The notes below the pieces were generated by a model. That model had not been told where the DNA came from, searched no databases, and saw only the letters and a list, made by a program, of their open reading frames with translations. This document shows, one piece after another, positions 1 to 11,516 of a DNA stretch of 64,000 nucleotides (the first letter of the stretch is position 1; the number at the start of each line of letters is the position of its first letter). The translations under genes were made by a program, and so were the position numbers. The DNA is from Orobanche coerulescens (lineage: Eukaryota > Streptophyta > Magnoliopsida > Lamiales > Orobanchaceae), in the NCBI GenBank assembly GCA_033398695.1, contig CM065812.1, positions 142,296,858-142,360,857 on the forward strand. Direction: 5' to 3'.

Positions 1-334
1 AACCTCGTAAGGGCTCAATTGCCGTGAAGCATAAGCAATAACTTTCCCATTCTGCATTAGTACACATCCGAGACCCTGTCCGGACGCATCACTATAGACC
101 ACAAATCCTTCCGTCCCTTGCGGTAAAGAAAGGACAGGTGCTGAAATTAACCGGCTCTTGAGTTCCTCAAAACTCTGTTGACACGCATCGGACCACGTGT
201 GTTTCTTATCTTTCCTTAAAAGGTTCGTCATGGGTTGAGCGATTTTAGAAAATCCTTCCACAAATCGCCGATAATAACCAGCTAATCCGAGGAAACTTCA
301 TATTTCCTTAACATTCTTCGGAGGTTGCCAATCT
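1..334 (-). pseudogene. Ty3/gypsy pol fragment: RT thumb/connection into RNase H (element A)
   Basis: Read from 334 down to 1, this encodes the RT 'WQPPKNVKE' segment, a stop where family members have Arg (TGA for CGA), then '[16 protein letters not shown]', a linker, and the RNase H stretch with '[20 protein letters not shown]'. These are the RT thumb and the start of the gypsy RNase H domain. The gene continues to the left of the window. It is the downstream half of element A's pol, cut from 2439-2772 by a solo LTR insertion. It is a pseudogene because of the in-frame stop and the interruptions. Confidence 0.85.
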
Positions 335-900
335 TGTAACACCCCCAAGATATTCGAGGTGTATTACAGCGCCGTGGACCCCTACATGGGACCCACCAGG
401 CTAACACAATAAAAACACCACTCGACTAACCGTCTCGGTTAGCAAGGAAACAACTGTTAACCACAAGAACATAAAACAACACGCCCGGTACAACCGGCAT
501 AATAAACATCAACCGACAAATACAGTAACTCCAACGAAGACAAATCACAACCCGAAAGGAAAAACCTAAGTACTCGCAAGTACAATCTATAAGTTTACAA
601 TTTGGAAAACATCCACATCAAAAGAGACGGTAGAAATTAACAAGACTCGATTGCACATGTCAAAAATCTTGGCCGACATCCTCGTACCATCCCAGCGCCC
701 GCTCGTCTGGCTGAACATAACCTGAAATCCATAACAAGAATTTCCCCGACAACGGGTCCCCAGAGGGGTTAGCAATTACGCTAGTACAAGTATTCAAGGC
801 AAACCAATCGCTTACACATTTCATAGTACATGCACCAATATCATTTCAAAAACCAAAACTAAACATGTCCTTTTCCGGAAAACAAACAGTCAAACAATTT

Positions 901-1130
901 GCCTAGGACCAGGACGCCACCATGAATCCCACCCGAGGCCTCTAAGGACCCTCCCGAGCTGGCCACTTTATAAAATAAATCACGCACAGGCATCGCCTAG
1001 GACCAGGACGCCACCATGAATCCCACCCGAGGCCTCTAAGGACCCTCCCAGGCTGGCTAGCGAAACAAACTCGTGAATCCAGAGTGAAGTCATAGATTCC
1101 CCCGAGGCCCCGTAGGACCCTCCCAGGGTG
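901..1130 (-). repeat. 94-bp tandem repeat inside solo LTR S1
   Basis: The block beginning CCTAGGACCAGGACGCCACC recurs at about 901 and 995, and a third, degraded copy of its core (CCCGAGGCC...TAGGACCCTCCC) begins near 1092. It contains the AGGCCTCTAAGGACC module, whose complement appears in the LTR of element E. Confidence 0.8.
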
Positions 1131-1728
1131 AGTATAGCACACACAATATACATTACCATTTCATGTTAAGCATAAAGGTTTCCAAAAATACTTGCCTTGA
1201 ATGTTGACGACGCAACGAATGGAAAGGAAAGTCACCGACGAACGCTAGGAACCAACGAAACCGAACCTAACGATTCGAAGAATACAATCACAACCATTTC
1301 TAAATGAATATGGAATTGGAATACACCCGAAAACCCGCCTACGATTCATGTATATTCTTATATAAACAACAACAAGGGCGGACCACAACCAAACCCTCTC
1401 GATTCCGTAAAAATCACGAAATATACCATGAATCCGTAGGGAAACTAAGAATACCAACAAGATTAATCATATTCATCATGAATTAATTGACAAAACGGAA
1501 CGAATCGGACAAAAACATGAAAACCCCCAATTTTACCAAAAGTAGGGTTCTAAAGATCTAACCTTGATTCGCTGGATCAAGGGATGATATCGGACGAATG
1601 ATTGATGATATAACCCAAAGAACTTCATGGATATGTTGTTAAACAACATGGCTTCAAGCTTAGAACACGCCCAGCTGCGGAAGAGGAGAAGAAGAAGGTG
1701 AAGAATGGCGAGAAAACGTCATAGGCCT

Positions 1729-1736
1729 TTATAAGC
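1729..1736 (-). promoter_or_regulatory. TATA box of solo LTR S1
   Basis: The minus strand reads GGCTTATAAAGGCC. It lies just downstream, in minus-strand sense, of the palindrome array at 1750-1883, so it probably marks the U3 core promoter. Confidence 0.65.
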
Positions 1737-1749
1737 CGATCACGCCGGG

Positions 1750-1883
1750 TTACGACGTAATCGCCAAGGGTTACGACGTAACCGAAGTCATCCGCAGAAA
1801 TCGCCCGCCACACGACGTTACGGCCAGTGGCCTTACGACGAATCGCCCTTACGTACGTAACGGCCGAGCGCTAACGTACGTTA
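1750..1883. repeat. Periodic CpG palindrome array, TTACGACGTAA/TTACGTACGTAA type
   Basis: TTACGACGTAA occurs at 1750 and 1771, related CGACGTTACGG and TTACGACGAA units near 1813-1843, and perfect palindromes TTACGTACGTAA at 1849 and TAACGTACGTTA at 1872. Centres are about 21-23 bp apart and spacer sequences are not conserved. The array is adjacent to the TATA box. Confidence 0.75.
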
Positions 1884-2438
1884 CTCGGCCAGGGCTGGCC
1901 TGGCCCGAGCATGCCCGGCCATGACTCAGCCGGGACCAATTCCGACGACCCGAACGACCCCGAAAACCGAACCTGAATACGAAGCGAAGATACGGTTACG
2001 AAATACTCGCAAAGACGAATCCGAGCACTAATAGAACACATGATTCCGACCACCCGAAGGCTCGAAATTCGACAACAGAAAGTAATTACCCCAAATTTTG
2101 GGAAATTACGAAAATGGCCCAAAACGCCCGGAAATCACGATATGTGATCGAATAACCAAACCGAAGTTCACAACACGTCTAACAAAGTTAAACGGACTTG
2201 CGGGAAACTCGAAACAGCAGTTTCGGACGAGATTCGCAAGAATCGAACTCAAGTGCAGAAAAGTCGCTAAAAAGCACGGAACTCAACAAAACGACACCGA
2301 AACGAACTCGGATGTCAAAAAGTGTAGAATTAATCATTCTCAGAATAATGAAACGGTCATGAGCGAGTCATCAAAACGGACTTCCGCCGAAAAAAAAAAG
2401 AAGTTACCGAAAATCGAAATTACGGGTATTACAAATCT

Positions 2439-2772
2439 CGAATAGCCTCCATCTTCTGAGGGTCGACACGAACTCCGTCTAATGAAATTACATGTCCGAG
2501 AAACGTCACTTCGGACATCCAGAATTCACATTTGGAAAACTTCCCATAAAGTTGCTCTCGTATCAACACGTCGAGCACCTGATGAAGGTGAAACTCATGC
2601 TCCTCCCGGTCACGAGAATAAATTAAAATGTCATCAATGAAGACAACCATGAACCGATCCAAATAGTCGATGAAAACCCGATTCATTAACTCCATGAATA
2701 CCGCAGGTGCATTAGTTAACCCAAACGGCATTACCACAAACTCATAATGATCATAGCGTGTTCGGAACGCCG
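2439..2772 (-). pseudogene. Ty3/gypsy reverse transcriptase core fragment (element A)
   Basis: On the minus strand this encodes '[18 protein letters not shown]', the catalytic '[10 protein letters not shown]' (the F-I-D-D form of the RT active site) and '[20 protein letters not shown]'. It is the palm and fingers part of RT, open over about 100 residues. It is bounded on the right by element B and on the left by solo LTR S1, so it is a middle slice of element A's pol. The active-site aspartates remain, but the gene is broken by the two insertions. Confidence 0.88.
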
Positions 2773-3747
2773 TGTAACACCCCCAAGTTATTCAGGGAAT
2801 ATTACAGCGCCGTAAGCCCCGCCGTGGGACCCACAAGGCTAAACATACGCGGAACTATAATTTTTGACCGAGAAGGTCTACACACAATGGAATGAAAAAC
2901 AATACAAAGGTATTCAAAACATAACCAATGTATCCACAGACATCACAACACGAATCAATACTTCGGCAAACACAGGCCGGAACATCAAGGAAAATGTAAA
3001 ACAATACTCGAGTATTCAAAAGCCAATCCAGTACAACAACACTGAATGGAAAACTCCAAACATAATTGGAAGAAAGACACAGTATCACACTTGCCCAGCA
3101 GCCTGCCAACCACTTACGGCCGTAACTGGGAGACCTTACGGCCGTAACCGGCATTCGTCCAGCCATGTCCGCCAAGCACTTACGGTCGTAACCGGCACCT
3201 TACGGCCGTAACTCGTCCAGGCCAGGACCTACTCCGGCCGCGACTCGGTCGTGGCCACTCCGACGGCCCAGACGACCCCGAAACCCGAACCTGAATATAA
3301 ATCGAAGGTACGGTTACGACCTACTCGCAAAGAAAAATCCGAGCACCAAGAGAACACATGATTCCGACCACCCAACGGCTCGAAATTCGACAACGGAAGT
3401 AATTACCCCAAACTTTAGGAAATTACAAAAATGGCCCAAAACGTCCGAAATACACGATACACGATCGAAACACCAACCGAAAGCCCGCAACATGAATAAT
3501 AACATTAAATGAACTTACGAGAAACTCGAAACAACAGTTTCGGACGAGATTCGCAAGAATCGAACGCAAGTACGAAAAAGCCGCTTAAGAACACGGAACT
3601 CAACAAAACAATACAGAAACAAACTCGGATGACAAAAAGTGCAGAATAAAATATTCCTAGAATGACGAAACGGTCCTAAGCGAGTCGTCGAAACGGACCT
3701 CCGCCGAAAAATGAAAATTACCGGAAATCGAAATTACGGGTATTACA
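2773..3747 (-). repeat. 3' LTR of element B
   Basis: It starts TGTAACACCCCCAAG and ends CGGGTATTACA on the plus strand, followed by the internal signature AAGTTTCGTCCCGAAACTT (complement of the usual pre-3'LTR motif). It aligns with 8106-9259 throughout but lacks a ~180-bp palindrome-rich block, hence 975 against 1154 bp. Confidence 0.88.
3114..3211. repeat. Periodic palindrome array TTACGGCCGTAA (3' LTR of B)
   Basis: TTACGGCCGTAA occurs at 3114, 3136 and 3200, with a TTACGGTCGTAA variant at 3180. Spacing is 20-22 bp within pairs. Confidence 0.8.
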
Positions 3748-6131
3748 TTCTACCCTCCTTAAAAGAAGTTTCGTCCCGAAACTTAAAACAAGTAGGGAGA
3801 AAAATATCCCGCTAGGAAAAACTCAACGAGATACACAAGAACCGAAACTTACGCCCAAACGGCGAATCATCAGTATAGAGCACAACAATACAATACCCGA
3901 AGGTAACCCAAACCAATGCCGAAATAGTTACGAACCACAATGTCTGAAGGCTCCAACAGAAATACCAATACATTGCAAAGGCACTGAAGCCAATGACCTA
4001 AGTCAGAATCATCACAATACAGATCTCAAGGAAACAAACTCGATCGTCGAACATACCCCTCGGGCGTATGAACGCTTAATCACAAAACGTCGAACACATC
4101 CAATCAAACATGGACTATGAACGATCACAAATCGTACGGCTCAAAGATGGACATCACAGTACGCCCGATCCGGAAATGTGTCCGTGCACATGTCCACCCC
4201 ATATACGGAATCCAGAAATATACGTGGGACAATGTACCTAATTAGCCTCACGAACTACGTCTCGTGTGCACGGTTCAATGCGGAAACATCCACGCATGAC
4301 CATCGTGTGCCTGGCTAAAAATCCTACACAATAACCAATCGGAACGCAGATATGATTCCGGATATGTCACGATACAACATGACAATGAAACTCAAAGGAT
4401 AACACATCCAATACGGATCATACACCTCACCAAGTGAACGATGACACACGAATAATGAAAGATCGACACGGCCAACGATGTTCAACACTACCATCCTGGG
4501 ATCAGAATCCCTAAGGACCAGTTAACACGGGCAATAATCACAACACAACAATTCGGGAAATCCTCAACCCTCAACGATCACAAAATTAACGAGTTCACAA
4601 GAATAATAGTGTGCTGCCTTGAGTCGGCCAACACGACAATAATAACTCACGGATGGGCACTATCCTCGGCGATCCCCATTCAATATATCGATTGTCTTAG
4701 AACGACCAATCGATAACGACTCAACGGATGGGAACTATCTTCGACAGTCCCAATTCAATACTTCGATTACCTTAGAACGGCAACTCGGTAATAACGATAC
4801 AACGGATATCTCGGCACATTTGAACCAGTTATCGATAACGAAGATGATAATCGAATACATCAATGCCTTCAATCGGCCAATACAATATCAATAGAAAAAA
4901 CACCGCTATCAATAACGGCGATCACCACAATATTTCAATGGAACATCAGTCACGATAACAATCGATACGTCGATACCGCGAACCGGCTATCGACAGTAGC
5001 TTTACCAACAAGTATCGTAATGCCTTGAACCGTCCATTTACGAACAACAATAACATTTGGCATAATTTGCCAATGGGTGTCGTATCAAACAATCCCCTGA
5101 TATCAATACAATCATAAAGAGGCCAAGTCTCGAAATGATACACACAATCGTACACCTACACGATAACATTAATCTCATTGGTTAGTACAAGTATAAAACT
5201 TGCCTCGATATCAATACAACAAACTGTTACCAATTCAGTTGATTTCATCTTACGAGTTCCTCAGTCCCGACCAAGGTAATCTACGAACTCTTCAACATCA
5301 ACCGCAACACAACAGTCATAATCCATGATCAAACATCATATCTTATTGTAAAACGAAGGATTAATAATCAATAGGTTCGATGACGAACAATATAAATGCC
5401 ACCAAACCACAAACTCAACCGTTTCACCATATATCGACTAATCACCGTCTCAACAATCCAACTCAGACACTTACAAATCTTGTCCACAATACAAGTCGAA
5501 ATATGATGATCATATCAGCAACCAATTCGGACCAATAATAAGGGTCTAAATGTTCCAAACTCAATTCTTAAATACGAATTGACAAGGTTCCCTTCTCGTA
5601 AATCCATCGCTAAAATCTACTTATGACCATCATAAATTCGAATCATCCGACTGGTTCAAAACAATAGATAATCATATTAAAAAGGTTATCAAACAATCCA
5701 ATCATTCGACTTGAATATTTGCTCCATACGTATAGGCTTCCAAATTCAGAGATGAATAATAGTCTCATCAAACTCATAATCACATTCGTATTCCTATACG
5801 AATATTATTTCACACACATAATTTAGCTCTAGATATGAATGTTCCATATTCATTTTCAAAACATCAACACTTCTTAAAAATTTTCATCACCTCGTATAAT
5901 TCAAGAGTTCTTCAAGAACATGAAATATCCGAAATCACGTTCAGAACAACATATCCGAGGTATTTATCTCCATGTTACCATTTTCTTCGTCATGCCATTC
6001 ATACAACCTCAAGAATCGCAACAAAACCATTATCATCATATGAAGAAGACCTCAATAACCATATGAACATCCGAAATCTCTTATTACAATTCCAATAAAT
6101 CTCGTATAATATTATCACATGATACCATAAT
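3748..6131 (-). other. Non-coding internal region of element B (2.4 kb)
   Basis: Next to the 3' LTR is the pre-LTR signature (complement of GACGAAACTTCTTTTAAGGAGGG). At the far end, beside the middle LTR, the minus strand reads ATGGTATCATG (6118-6128), a degenerate initiator-Met primer site. Between them I see no gag, pol or other convincing reading frame. About 4090-4400 is homologous, in the same orientation, to 12530-12840 inside the LTR of element A: both carry GGAAATGTGTCCGTGCACA followed by TGTACCTAAT.AG.CTCACGAA. The region therefore contains captured LTR sequence. The rest (4400-6115) is AT-rich and unrecognised. Confidence 0.65.
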
Positions 6132-7572
6132 TGTAACACCCCAGATCCTCCTGGGAATATTACACGACGTAAACCCTTCTCACAAGGATTTACCAGGCTA
6201 AGCACAATTTTCCACGTCATTTCAAAAATGCCAAAAAGACCGATGACGGTAATATTTTTCAAATACAAAAAAAAATCAATTTCCAAATACCGTCAAAACG
6301 ATTAAGGCCAAAATACCAAAAACTCAGTTTTAGGGAATCGGTTTTACAAAATAGAAATTCAGTTGGCAAAATACCAAAAGCCATTTCAAAATACTCACGC
6401 AGCGGATAAAAGTACTGTCCAATATATGCATTTACATTGAAATAAGACGAACATCAAAACACACGATTCCCAACATACTCCCTCCCAAGTAGTAATCCTT
6501 AAAAAAAACGAACCACTATCAAAGGGATCCGAGGATTACCTTGTATGGACGAACCACGAAAAAGAATAATTGAACTCCATTCCAAGAATCATCAAAAAAT
6601 TTCAAGAACAATACTTAAATCCGAGTTCTCCATCTTAATCTTGTTTAAGAGAATCATCTCTCAATGTTTAGGAACTTCAAGTACTTCCCAAGGCTCTCTC
6701 TATTGACTGAAGGAAGGAGAATGGACAAAATGCCTCTCAGCACTCGTCTATCCTCTCTATAAAACACATCACTAGCGCGCGTTAGACCTTATATTTAGCA
6801 TGCGCTACAGGACTAGCGTGTGCTATCCTTCCTTGATAGCGTGCGCTATCGGGCAGTCCAGAAGCTACTACATTGCTTCGAAATTCATCTAACGTATGTA
6901 ATGCCCACGCATTAGCGTACGCAAACAGGCGTTGACTTGCTACAGTATCGTGCCCCCACATGCCGAAAGCATCCGTGATTACCGGGATTCCTTTGACCGA
7001 TATGGAATTAGCGTGCGCTAATCATACAGTTTTAGCGTGCGCTAGCTCTACACGACAAACACTCGCTGACGTTATCTGGACACGTGTCGAACATGGCCGG
7101 GTCCACCCGCCGAAAGCTAAGATTCCATTATTGGCGATCTGATGTTGGCGTGCGCTAACCAACATGCGTTAGCGTGCACTAACTGAATATAAAAATCAAC
7201 ATGGGCCTACCTGTCGGTCACCTTCCGGAACTAACCCAGCAAGTCGTTACGTACGTTAGGGGTCCTCCTTAGCGTACGTAACCGAACCTCTTAGCGTGCG
7301 CTAAGTATGCACCGTAGCGTACGCTAAGTATATATCTTAGCGCGCGCTAGGCATACCCTGTAGCTTGCGCTAACGTAGCTGTACTTAGCCATTTTCCGCT
7401 ATTCTCGACCAACATCTCGACATACCAACGATCATACGGCACGATGAATACATATATGCATTCAACAACATTGTCATACGTTCACATCATCCTCAAGCAC
7501 AATTATCCATCAACGACATCCAACATATAAACGAAAAAAAAATATATCCGAAAAAAAAATCGGGGTATTACA
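6132..7572 (-). repeat. Middle LTR of element B, different family (LTR_C)
   Basis: It has TGTAACACCCC and CGGGGTATTACA ends. Unusually it is flanked on its right by a pre-3'LTR signature (complement of GTTTCGAGGACGAAACTTATTTTTAAGGGGGG) and on its left by a primer-like site, so it sits where a shared LTR between two tandem copies would. It has no matching 5-bp duplication. Its AGCGTGCGCT array links it to the LTRs of elements D and G. Confidence 0.78.
6774..7371. repeat. Periodic CpG palindrome array AGCGYRCGCT (LTR_C)
   Basis: About 14-16 units occur, from AGCGCGCGTT at 6774 to AGCTTGCGCT at 7362. Good copies include 6838, 7011, 7033, 7293, 7315 and 7339, mostly 22-24 bp apart within runs. 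CTATAAAAC lies at 6758-6766, next to the array. Confidence 0.75.
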
Positions 7573-8105
7573 CTCTCTACCCCCCTTAAAAATAAGTTTC
7601 GTCCTCGAAACTTGCAATCACTCGCACAAATAACATTTCAACGGGAATTCAAATTCACCAAGAATTATCGAATAATCCGAACAACATACTTACAAGTCTG
7701 TGAAGTCGAAGATCTCCCGTGATACTAGCATGCGACTCCTAAACAAAGTCTCAACATAATACCGATACACACCAATATCGTAATTAGCAATTTAACAAAA
7801 TCTCAAGGAAGAGTTCACGTCCGTGACCACGGCCACGATTCTTCCTACTTTCAGCCAACATTCTGAAAGGCACACACGTGCGTAAGTATAATCCAAATCG
7901 CACATTCTCGAAGTGACCAATTCCCAAGAATACCAAGCTATAAATGAAACGATTAAGAAAAATACAAGAAGAGTGAGAGGACTTACAAGTACCGGTCGTA
8001 CTGTGATGATGGCAGAGTAGTGATACTGTGGGCAAATGACGACTCAATCGACCCAAAAGACCGACAGCCTAGGTATCCATAAACCTAAGCTTTGATACCA
8101 TATTC
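7573..8105 (-). other. Short internal piece of element B with primer site
   Basis: The piece runs from the primer site beside the 5' LTR to the pre-3'LTR signature at 7573-7612. It resembles only the leader found between primer site and gag in element G (a ...GTAAGTC stretch following the TGGTATC site). No protein domain is recognisable, so gag-pol is missing altogether. Confidence 0.65.
8084..8100 (-). other. Primer binding site of element B (initiator tRNA-Met type)
   Basis: The minus strand reads TGGTATCAAAGCTTAGG, five bases after the LTR end ...GTGTTACA. It matches the TGGTATCAGAGC primer site used by many plant LTR elements, with one mismatch. Confidence 0.8.
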
Positions 8106-9259
8106 TGTAACACCCCCAAGTTATTCAGGGAATATTACAGCGCCGTAAGCCCCGCCGTGGGACCCACAAGGCTAAACATACGCGGAACTATAATTTTTGA
8201 CCGAGAAGGTCTACACACAATGGAATGAAAAACAATACAAAGGTATTCAAAACATAACCAATGTATCCACAGACCTCACAACACGAATCAATACTTCGGC
8301 AAACACAGGCCGGAACATCAAGGAAAATGGAAAACAATACTCGAGTATTCAAAAGCCAATCCAGTACAACAACACTGAATGGAAAACTCCAAACATAACT
8401 GGAAGAAAGACACAGTATCACACTTGCCCAGCAGCCTGCCAACCACTTACGGCCGTAACTGGGAGACCTTACGGCCGTAACCGGCATTCGTCAAAATCCG
8501 CCCAGCGCTTGCCGATCGCTTAAGGCCGTAACCGACAGGGCCTTACGGCCGTAACTCGGCACTTACGACCGTACCCAGCAGGTCCTTACGGCCGTAACCG
8601 GCATTCGTCCGAACACTGCCTGGCACCCATACGGCCAGAATCGATCCTCTACGGCCAGAATCGCATTCGTCCAGCCATGTCTGCCAAGCACTTACGGCCG
8701 TAACCAGCACCTTACGGCCGTAACTCGGCCAGGCCAGGACCTGCTCCGGGCGCGACTCGGTCGTGGCCACTCCGACGGCCCGGACGACCCCGAAACCCGA
8801 ACCTGAATATAAATCGAAGGTACGGTTACGACCTACTCGCAAAGACAAATCCGAGCACCAAGAGAACACATGATTCCGACCACCCAACGGCTCGAAATTC
8901 GACAACAGAAGTAATTACCCCAAACTTTGGGAAATTACAAAAATGGCCCAAAACGTCCGAAATACACGATACACGATCGAAACACCAACCGAAAGCTCGC
9001 AACATGAATAATAACTTTAAATGAACTAACGAGAAACTCGAAACAACAGTTTCGGACGAGATTCGCAAGAATCGAACGCAAGTACGAAAAAGCCGCTTAA
9101 GAACACGGAACTCAACAAAACAATACAGAAACGAACTCGGATGACAAAAAGTGCAGAATAAAATATTCCCAGAATGACGAAATGGTCCTAAGAGAGTCGT
9201 CAAAATGGACCTCCGCCGAAAAATGAAAATTACCGGAAATCGAAATTACGGGTATTACA
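8106..9259 (-). repeat. 5' LTR of element B
   Basis: It has the same ends and sequence as 2773-3747, but 1154 bp long because it holds extra TTACGGCCGTAA-type units at about 8490-8690. It borders element A RT at 9260. Confidence 0.88.
8447..8710. repeat. Expanded periodic palindrome array TTACGGCCGTAA (5' LTR of B)
   Basis: About nine units (perfect and degraded, e.g. TTAAGGCCGTAA, TTACGACCGTA, TACGGCCAGAA) start near 8447, 8469, 8521, 8542, 8563 and 8585, then more widely spaced to 8710. The ~22-bp period is kept. The sister LTR has only four units. Confidence 0.78.
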
Positions 9260-10215
9260 CACTGTCCTAACAATATCCGACTCTCGGATTCGCAACTGAT
9301 GATACCCAGATCTTAAATCGATCTTGGAAAATACTGAAGCTCCCTGAAGTTGATACAAAAGATCATCAATACGGGGTAGGGGATACTTATTCTTGATCGT
9401 CACCCTGTTCAGCTCTCGGTAATCAATACACAAATGAAAAGAACCGTCCTTTTTCTTGACAAATAATACCGGTGCTCCCCACGGAGGCGCACTCGGTCGG
9501 ATATAACCCTTCTCGGTCAAATCCTCTAATTGATTCTTTAGTTCCAGCATTTCGGTCGGGCCATCCGATACGGTGCCTTCGATATTGTAGATGTACCAGG
9601 CTCCAACTCAATCGTGAATTCCACATCTCTCTGTGGAGGCAAACCAGGTAACTCGTCTGGAAATACGTCGGCATATTCTCTCACTACCGGAATATCCTTC
9701 AACATTATTGATGATTTCTCGGTCTTAGTCATATAGCACCAATAACCGACACACCCCTGATTGAGTAATTTCACTGCTTTCATCAAGTTGGTGACTCTCC
9801 CGGAACAGCTGGGATTACCTCCCTGAAAAACACATTCGACCCCATCGTCTGAAATGATAGTGACCAAACGCTTACGGACGCTAATGACGGCATCGTTACG
9901 ATCCATCCAATCAATACCCAGAATGACGTCGTCTCTCGGCAAATCTACCACGATTAGGTCTGCTAACCAATGACGGCCATGAATCTGAAGCGGACAATCC
10001 TTAATCTCACGATTCCTAATAATTCTTCTACCATCAGGTAGACCGATGACATAAGGCTCACAACTAGTAGCACTACCCAGACGTAGTCTACTCAAACATG
10101 ATTCGGAAATGAAAGAATGTGATGCACCAGTATCAAAAAGGGTACACACAGTTTGAGATAGAATATTGAGTATACCTGAGATCATCCGGGCCTCTGGATC
10201 GTCGGTCTTCTTCAT
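9260..10215 (-). pseudogene. Protease and N-terminal RT of element A pol
   Basis: From 10215 down: 'MKKTDDPEARM', then the aspartic protease with active site 'TLFDTGASHSF', flap-like 'VIGLPDGRRI' and 'VILGIDWM', then the protease-RT linker '[20 protein letters not shown]'. A frameshift near 9540 separates this from RT, which resumes with '[20 protein letters not shown]', '[20 protein letters not shown]' and '[13 protein letters not shown]', ending at the insertion of element B. Protease would release the Gag-Pol products and RT would copy the element RNA in virus-like particles. The catalytic DTG is present; the frameshift and B insertion destroy function. Confidence 0.87.
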
Positions 10216-11516
10216 CTCATAAATTCAGGGCTTGCCGGCCCCCGAACCGGACGCTCCCGGCTGATAGATCTTGGCTCCACTTTTGTTAGATCCTGTCGTC
10301 TTAAACGACACAGACTGAGTGGCGTGATTCGGAACCGCTGACTCTTTTGGGGCCTGAGATGTCGCCGGAGTGGGTTTGGAGTCCCTTCGGCAAAAACGGG
10401 CCCTATGCCCCGCAATTCCACAATTATGGCATGTGAGAGTCTACCTCAGACACTTGGTACTGAAATGACAGTGTTCTTCACAGTTGAAATAGGTGATGGA
10501 CAAACTGGCCGCTCGGGACTGAGATTCCGCGGGTCTAGGTGCCATAGAAGGTCGCTCAGAAAAAGTAGAGCCCACACGAGTTTTCTTGAAAGTGGCCTGA
10601 CTGTCGTGAGACTGATTACAATTCTTTGACTTCTTGCCAGCAGATGAAGGTTGCTGCTTTGCATTCTCCTTAGCAGTAAGCTCATAATTAAGAGCTTTCT
10701 CGATGAATTCGGCTAGGGTGATGCAATTATGATTAAGCAACTGCATTCGCATACGGGGTTTCAGCCTCTTGCTGAAATACTTGATCTTGTCCGCCTCAGA
10801 GTGAATAATAGATGAGGCGAAAGAAAGTAGCGCCTGGAATTTCTCAGTGATGGTGAGAACATCGTCGTCCGCTGATGGGTCGGGAGTGAGTAATTCTGAT
10901 AACTTGGCCTCCCTGAGTGGGGCCGGATATACCTCTCTATCATGAGAGTCTTGAATTAATCCCAAGTACAAAATCCGTCGGTGGGCTTCAACTATAACCA
11001 CCATGAATGTGCGTCCTTACCAAGATAGTAAGCCGCAACTGAAACTTTGTGTCCCTCAGGACAGTCCACCATAGCAAACAGTTTCTCGAAATGCTCAAGC
11101 CAGTGAATGATATCCGCTGGTTCAGATGAACCCTCAAAAGTAGGTGGTCTTTGGCGAGAGATGTCGCCAATGATACTGCTCACACCCCTCTCTTGCCTCT
11201 GAGGTGGCGGCGGAGGTGCCTGTTGATTCTGAGTAGCTGAGTTATGCATCGTTTCCATCAGTTGTGCCATCTGAGTCATTTGGACCATCATGCCCTGCAT
11301 AAAAGCGAGTGGATCAACCCAAACACCTTCTGACTGAGCTGTGTCCCGGGTACGACTCCCTGATAGTGAATGATTACGCCCAGGTGAATGAGTGGCAGCA
11401 TCACTGCTCGATGAATTAGCATTATTCCTAGCATTTGCACGTGTATTCACATGAGATCTCGGGTTTCGGCCCGCACCGCGGCCTCTTCCCCCGCATCCTC
11501 TGCCAGCTCTTTCCAT
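10216..11516 (-). pseudogene. gag of element A (Ty3/gypsy nucleocapsid)
   Basis: The start is ATG at 11516, giving 'MERAGRGCGGRGRGAGRNPR', a Gly/Arg-rich N-terminus typical of this lineage. A retrotransposon gag domain follows ('QRPPTFEGSSEPADIIHWL', 'VAAYYLGKDAHSWW'), then a frameshift near 11000, then 'LTPDPSADDDVLTITEKF' and a C-terminal zinc region. The first knuckle reads Y-F-N-C...H...C: Tyr replaces the first Cys. The second, after a stop, is 'CHNCGIAGHRARFC' and intact as C-C-H-C. Gag would form the particle and bind RNA. It is non-functional: frameshift, stops and a lost zinc ligand. Confidence 0.85.

Larger units (their letters stand above)
335..2433 (-). mobile_element. Solo LTR (S1) of a Ty3/gypsy element inserted in element A RT
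   Basis: The unit starts TGTAACACCCCC and ends GGGTATTACA on the plus strand, which is a minus-strand LTR with TG...CA ends. It is flanked by a perfect 5-bp duplication AATCT (330-334 and 2434-2438). No primer site, gag or pol lies between, so it is a solo LTR left by LTR-LTR recombination. Its right ~450 bp (U3 start) is clearly homologous to the LTRs of element B, while the left two-thirds differ. It carries a TATA box, a periodic palindrome array and a 94-bp tandem repeat. Confidence 0.9.
2773..9259 (-). mobile_element. Element B: non-coding composite element with three LTRs, inserted in element A RT
   Basis: In minus-strand order: LTR (9259-8106), primer site, 0.5-kb internal piece ending in the GACGAAACTT/GGGGGG signature, a different LTR (7572-6132), a second primer-like site, a 2.4-kb internal piece ending in the same kind of signature, and LTR (3747-2773). 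The outer LTRs match each other; the middle one belongs to another family. No gag or pol is visible. The flanking duplication is CGCCG (2768-2772) against CACTG (9260-9264), differing only at two CpG sites. Either tandem recombination or template switching could have built it. Confidence 0.8.

Noticed and set aside
942..1142. Minus-strand frame with repeated protein motif
   Set aside because: It is the translation of the 94-bp tandem repeat in solo LTR S1.
6132..7572. LTR_C as an ordinary solo LTR insertion
   Set aside because: Flanks show no 5-bp duplication and instead carry a pre-LTR signature on one side and a primer site on the other.
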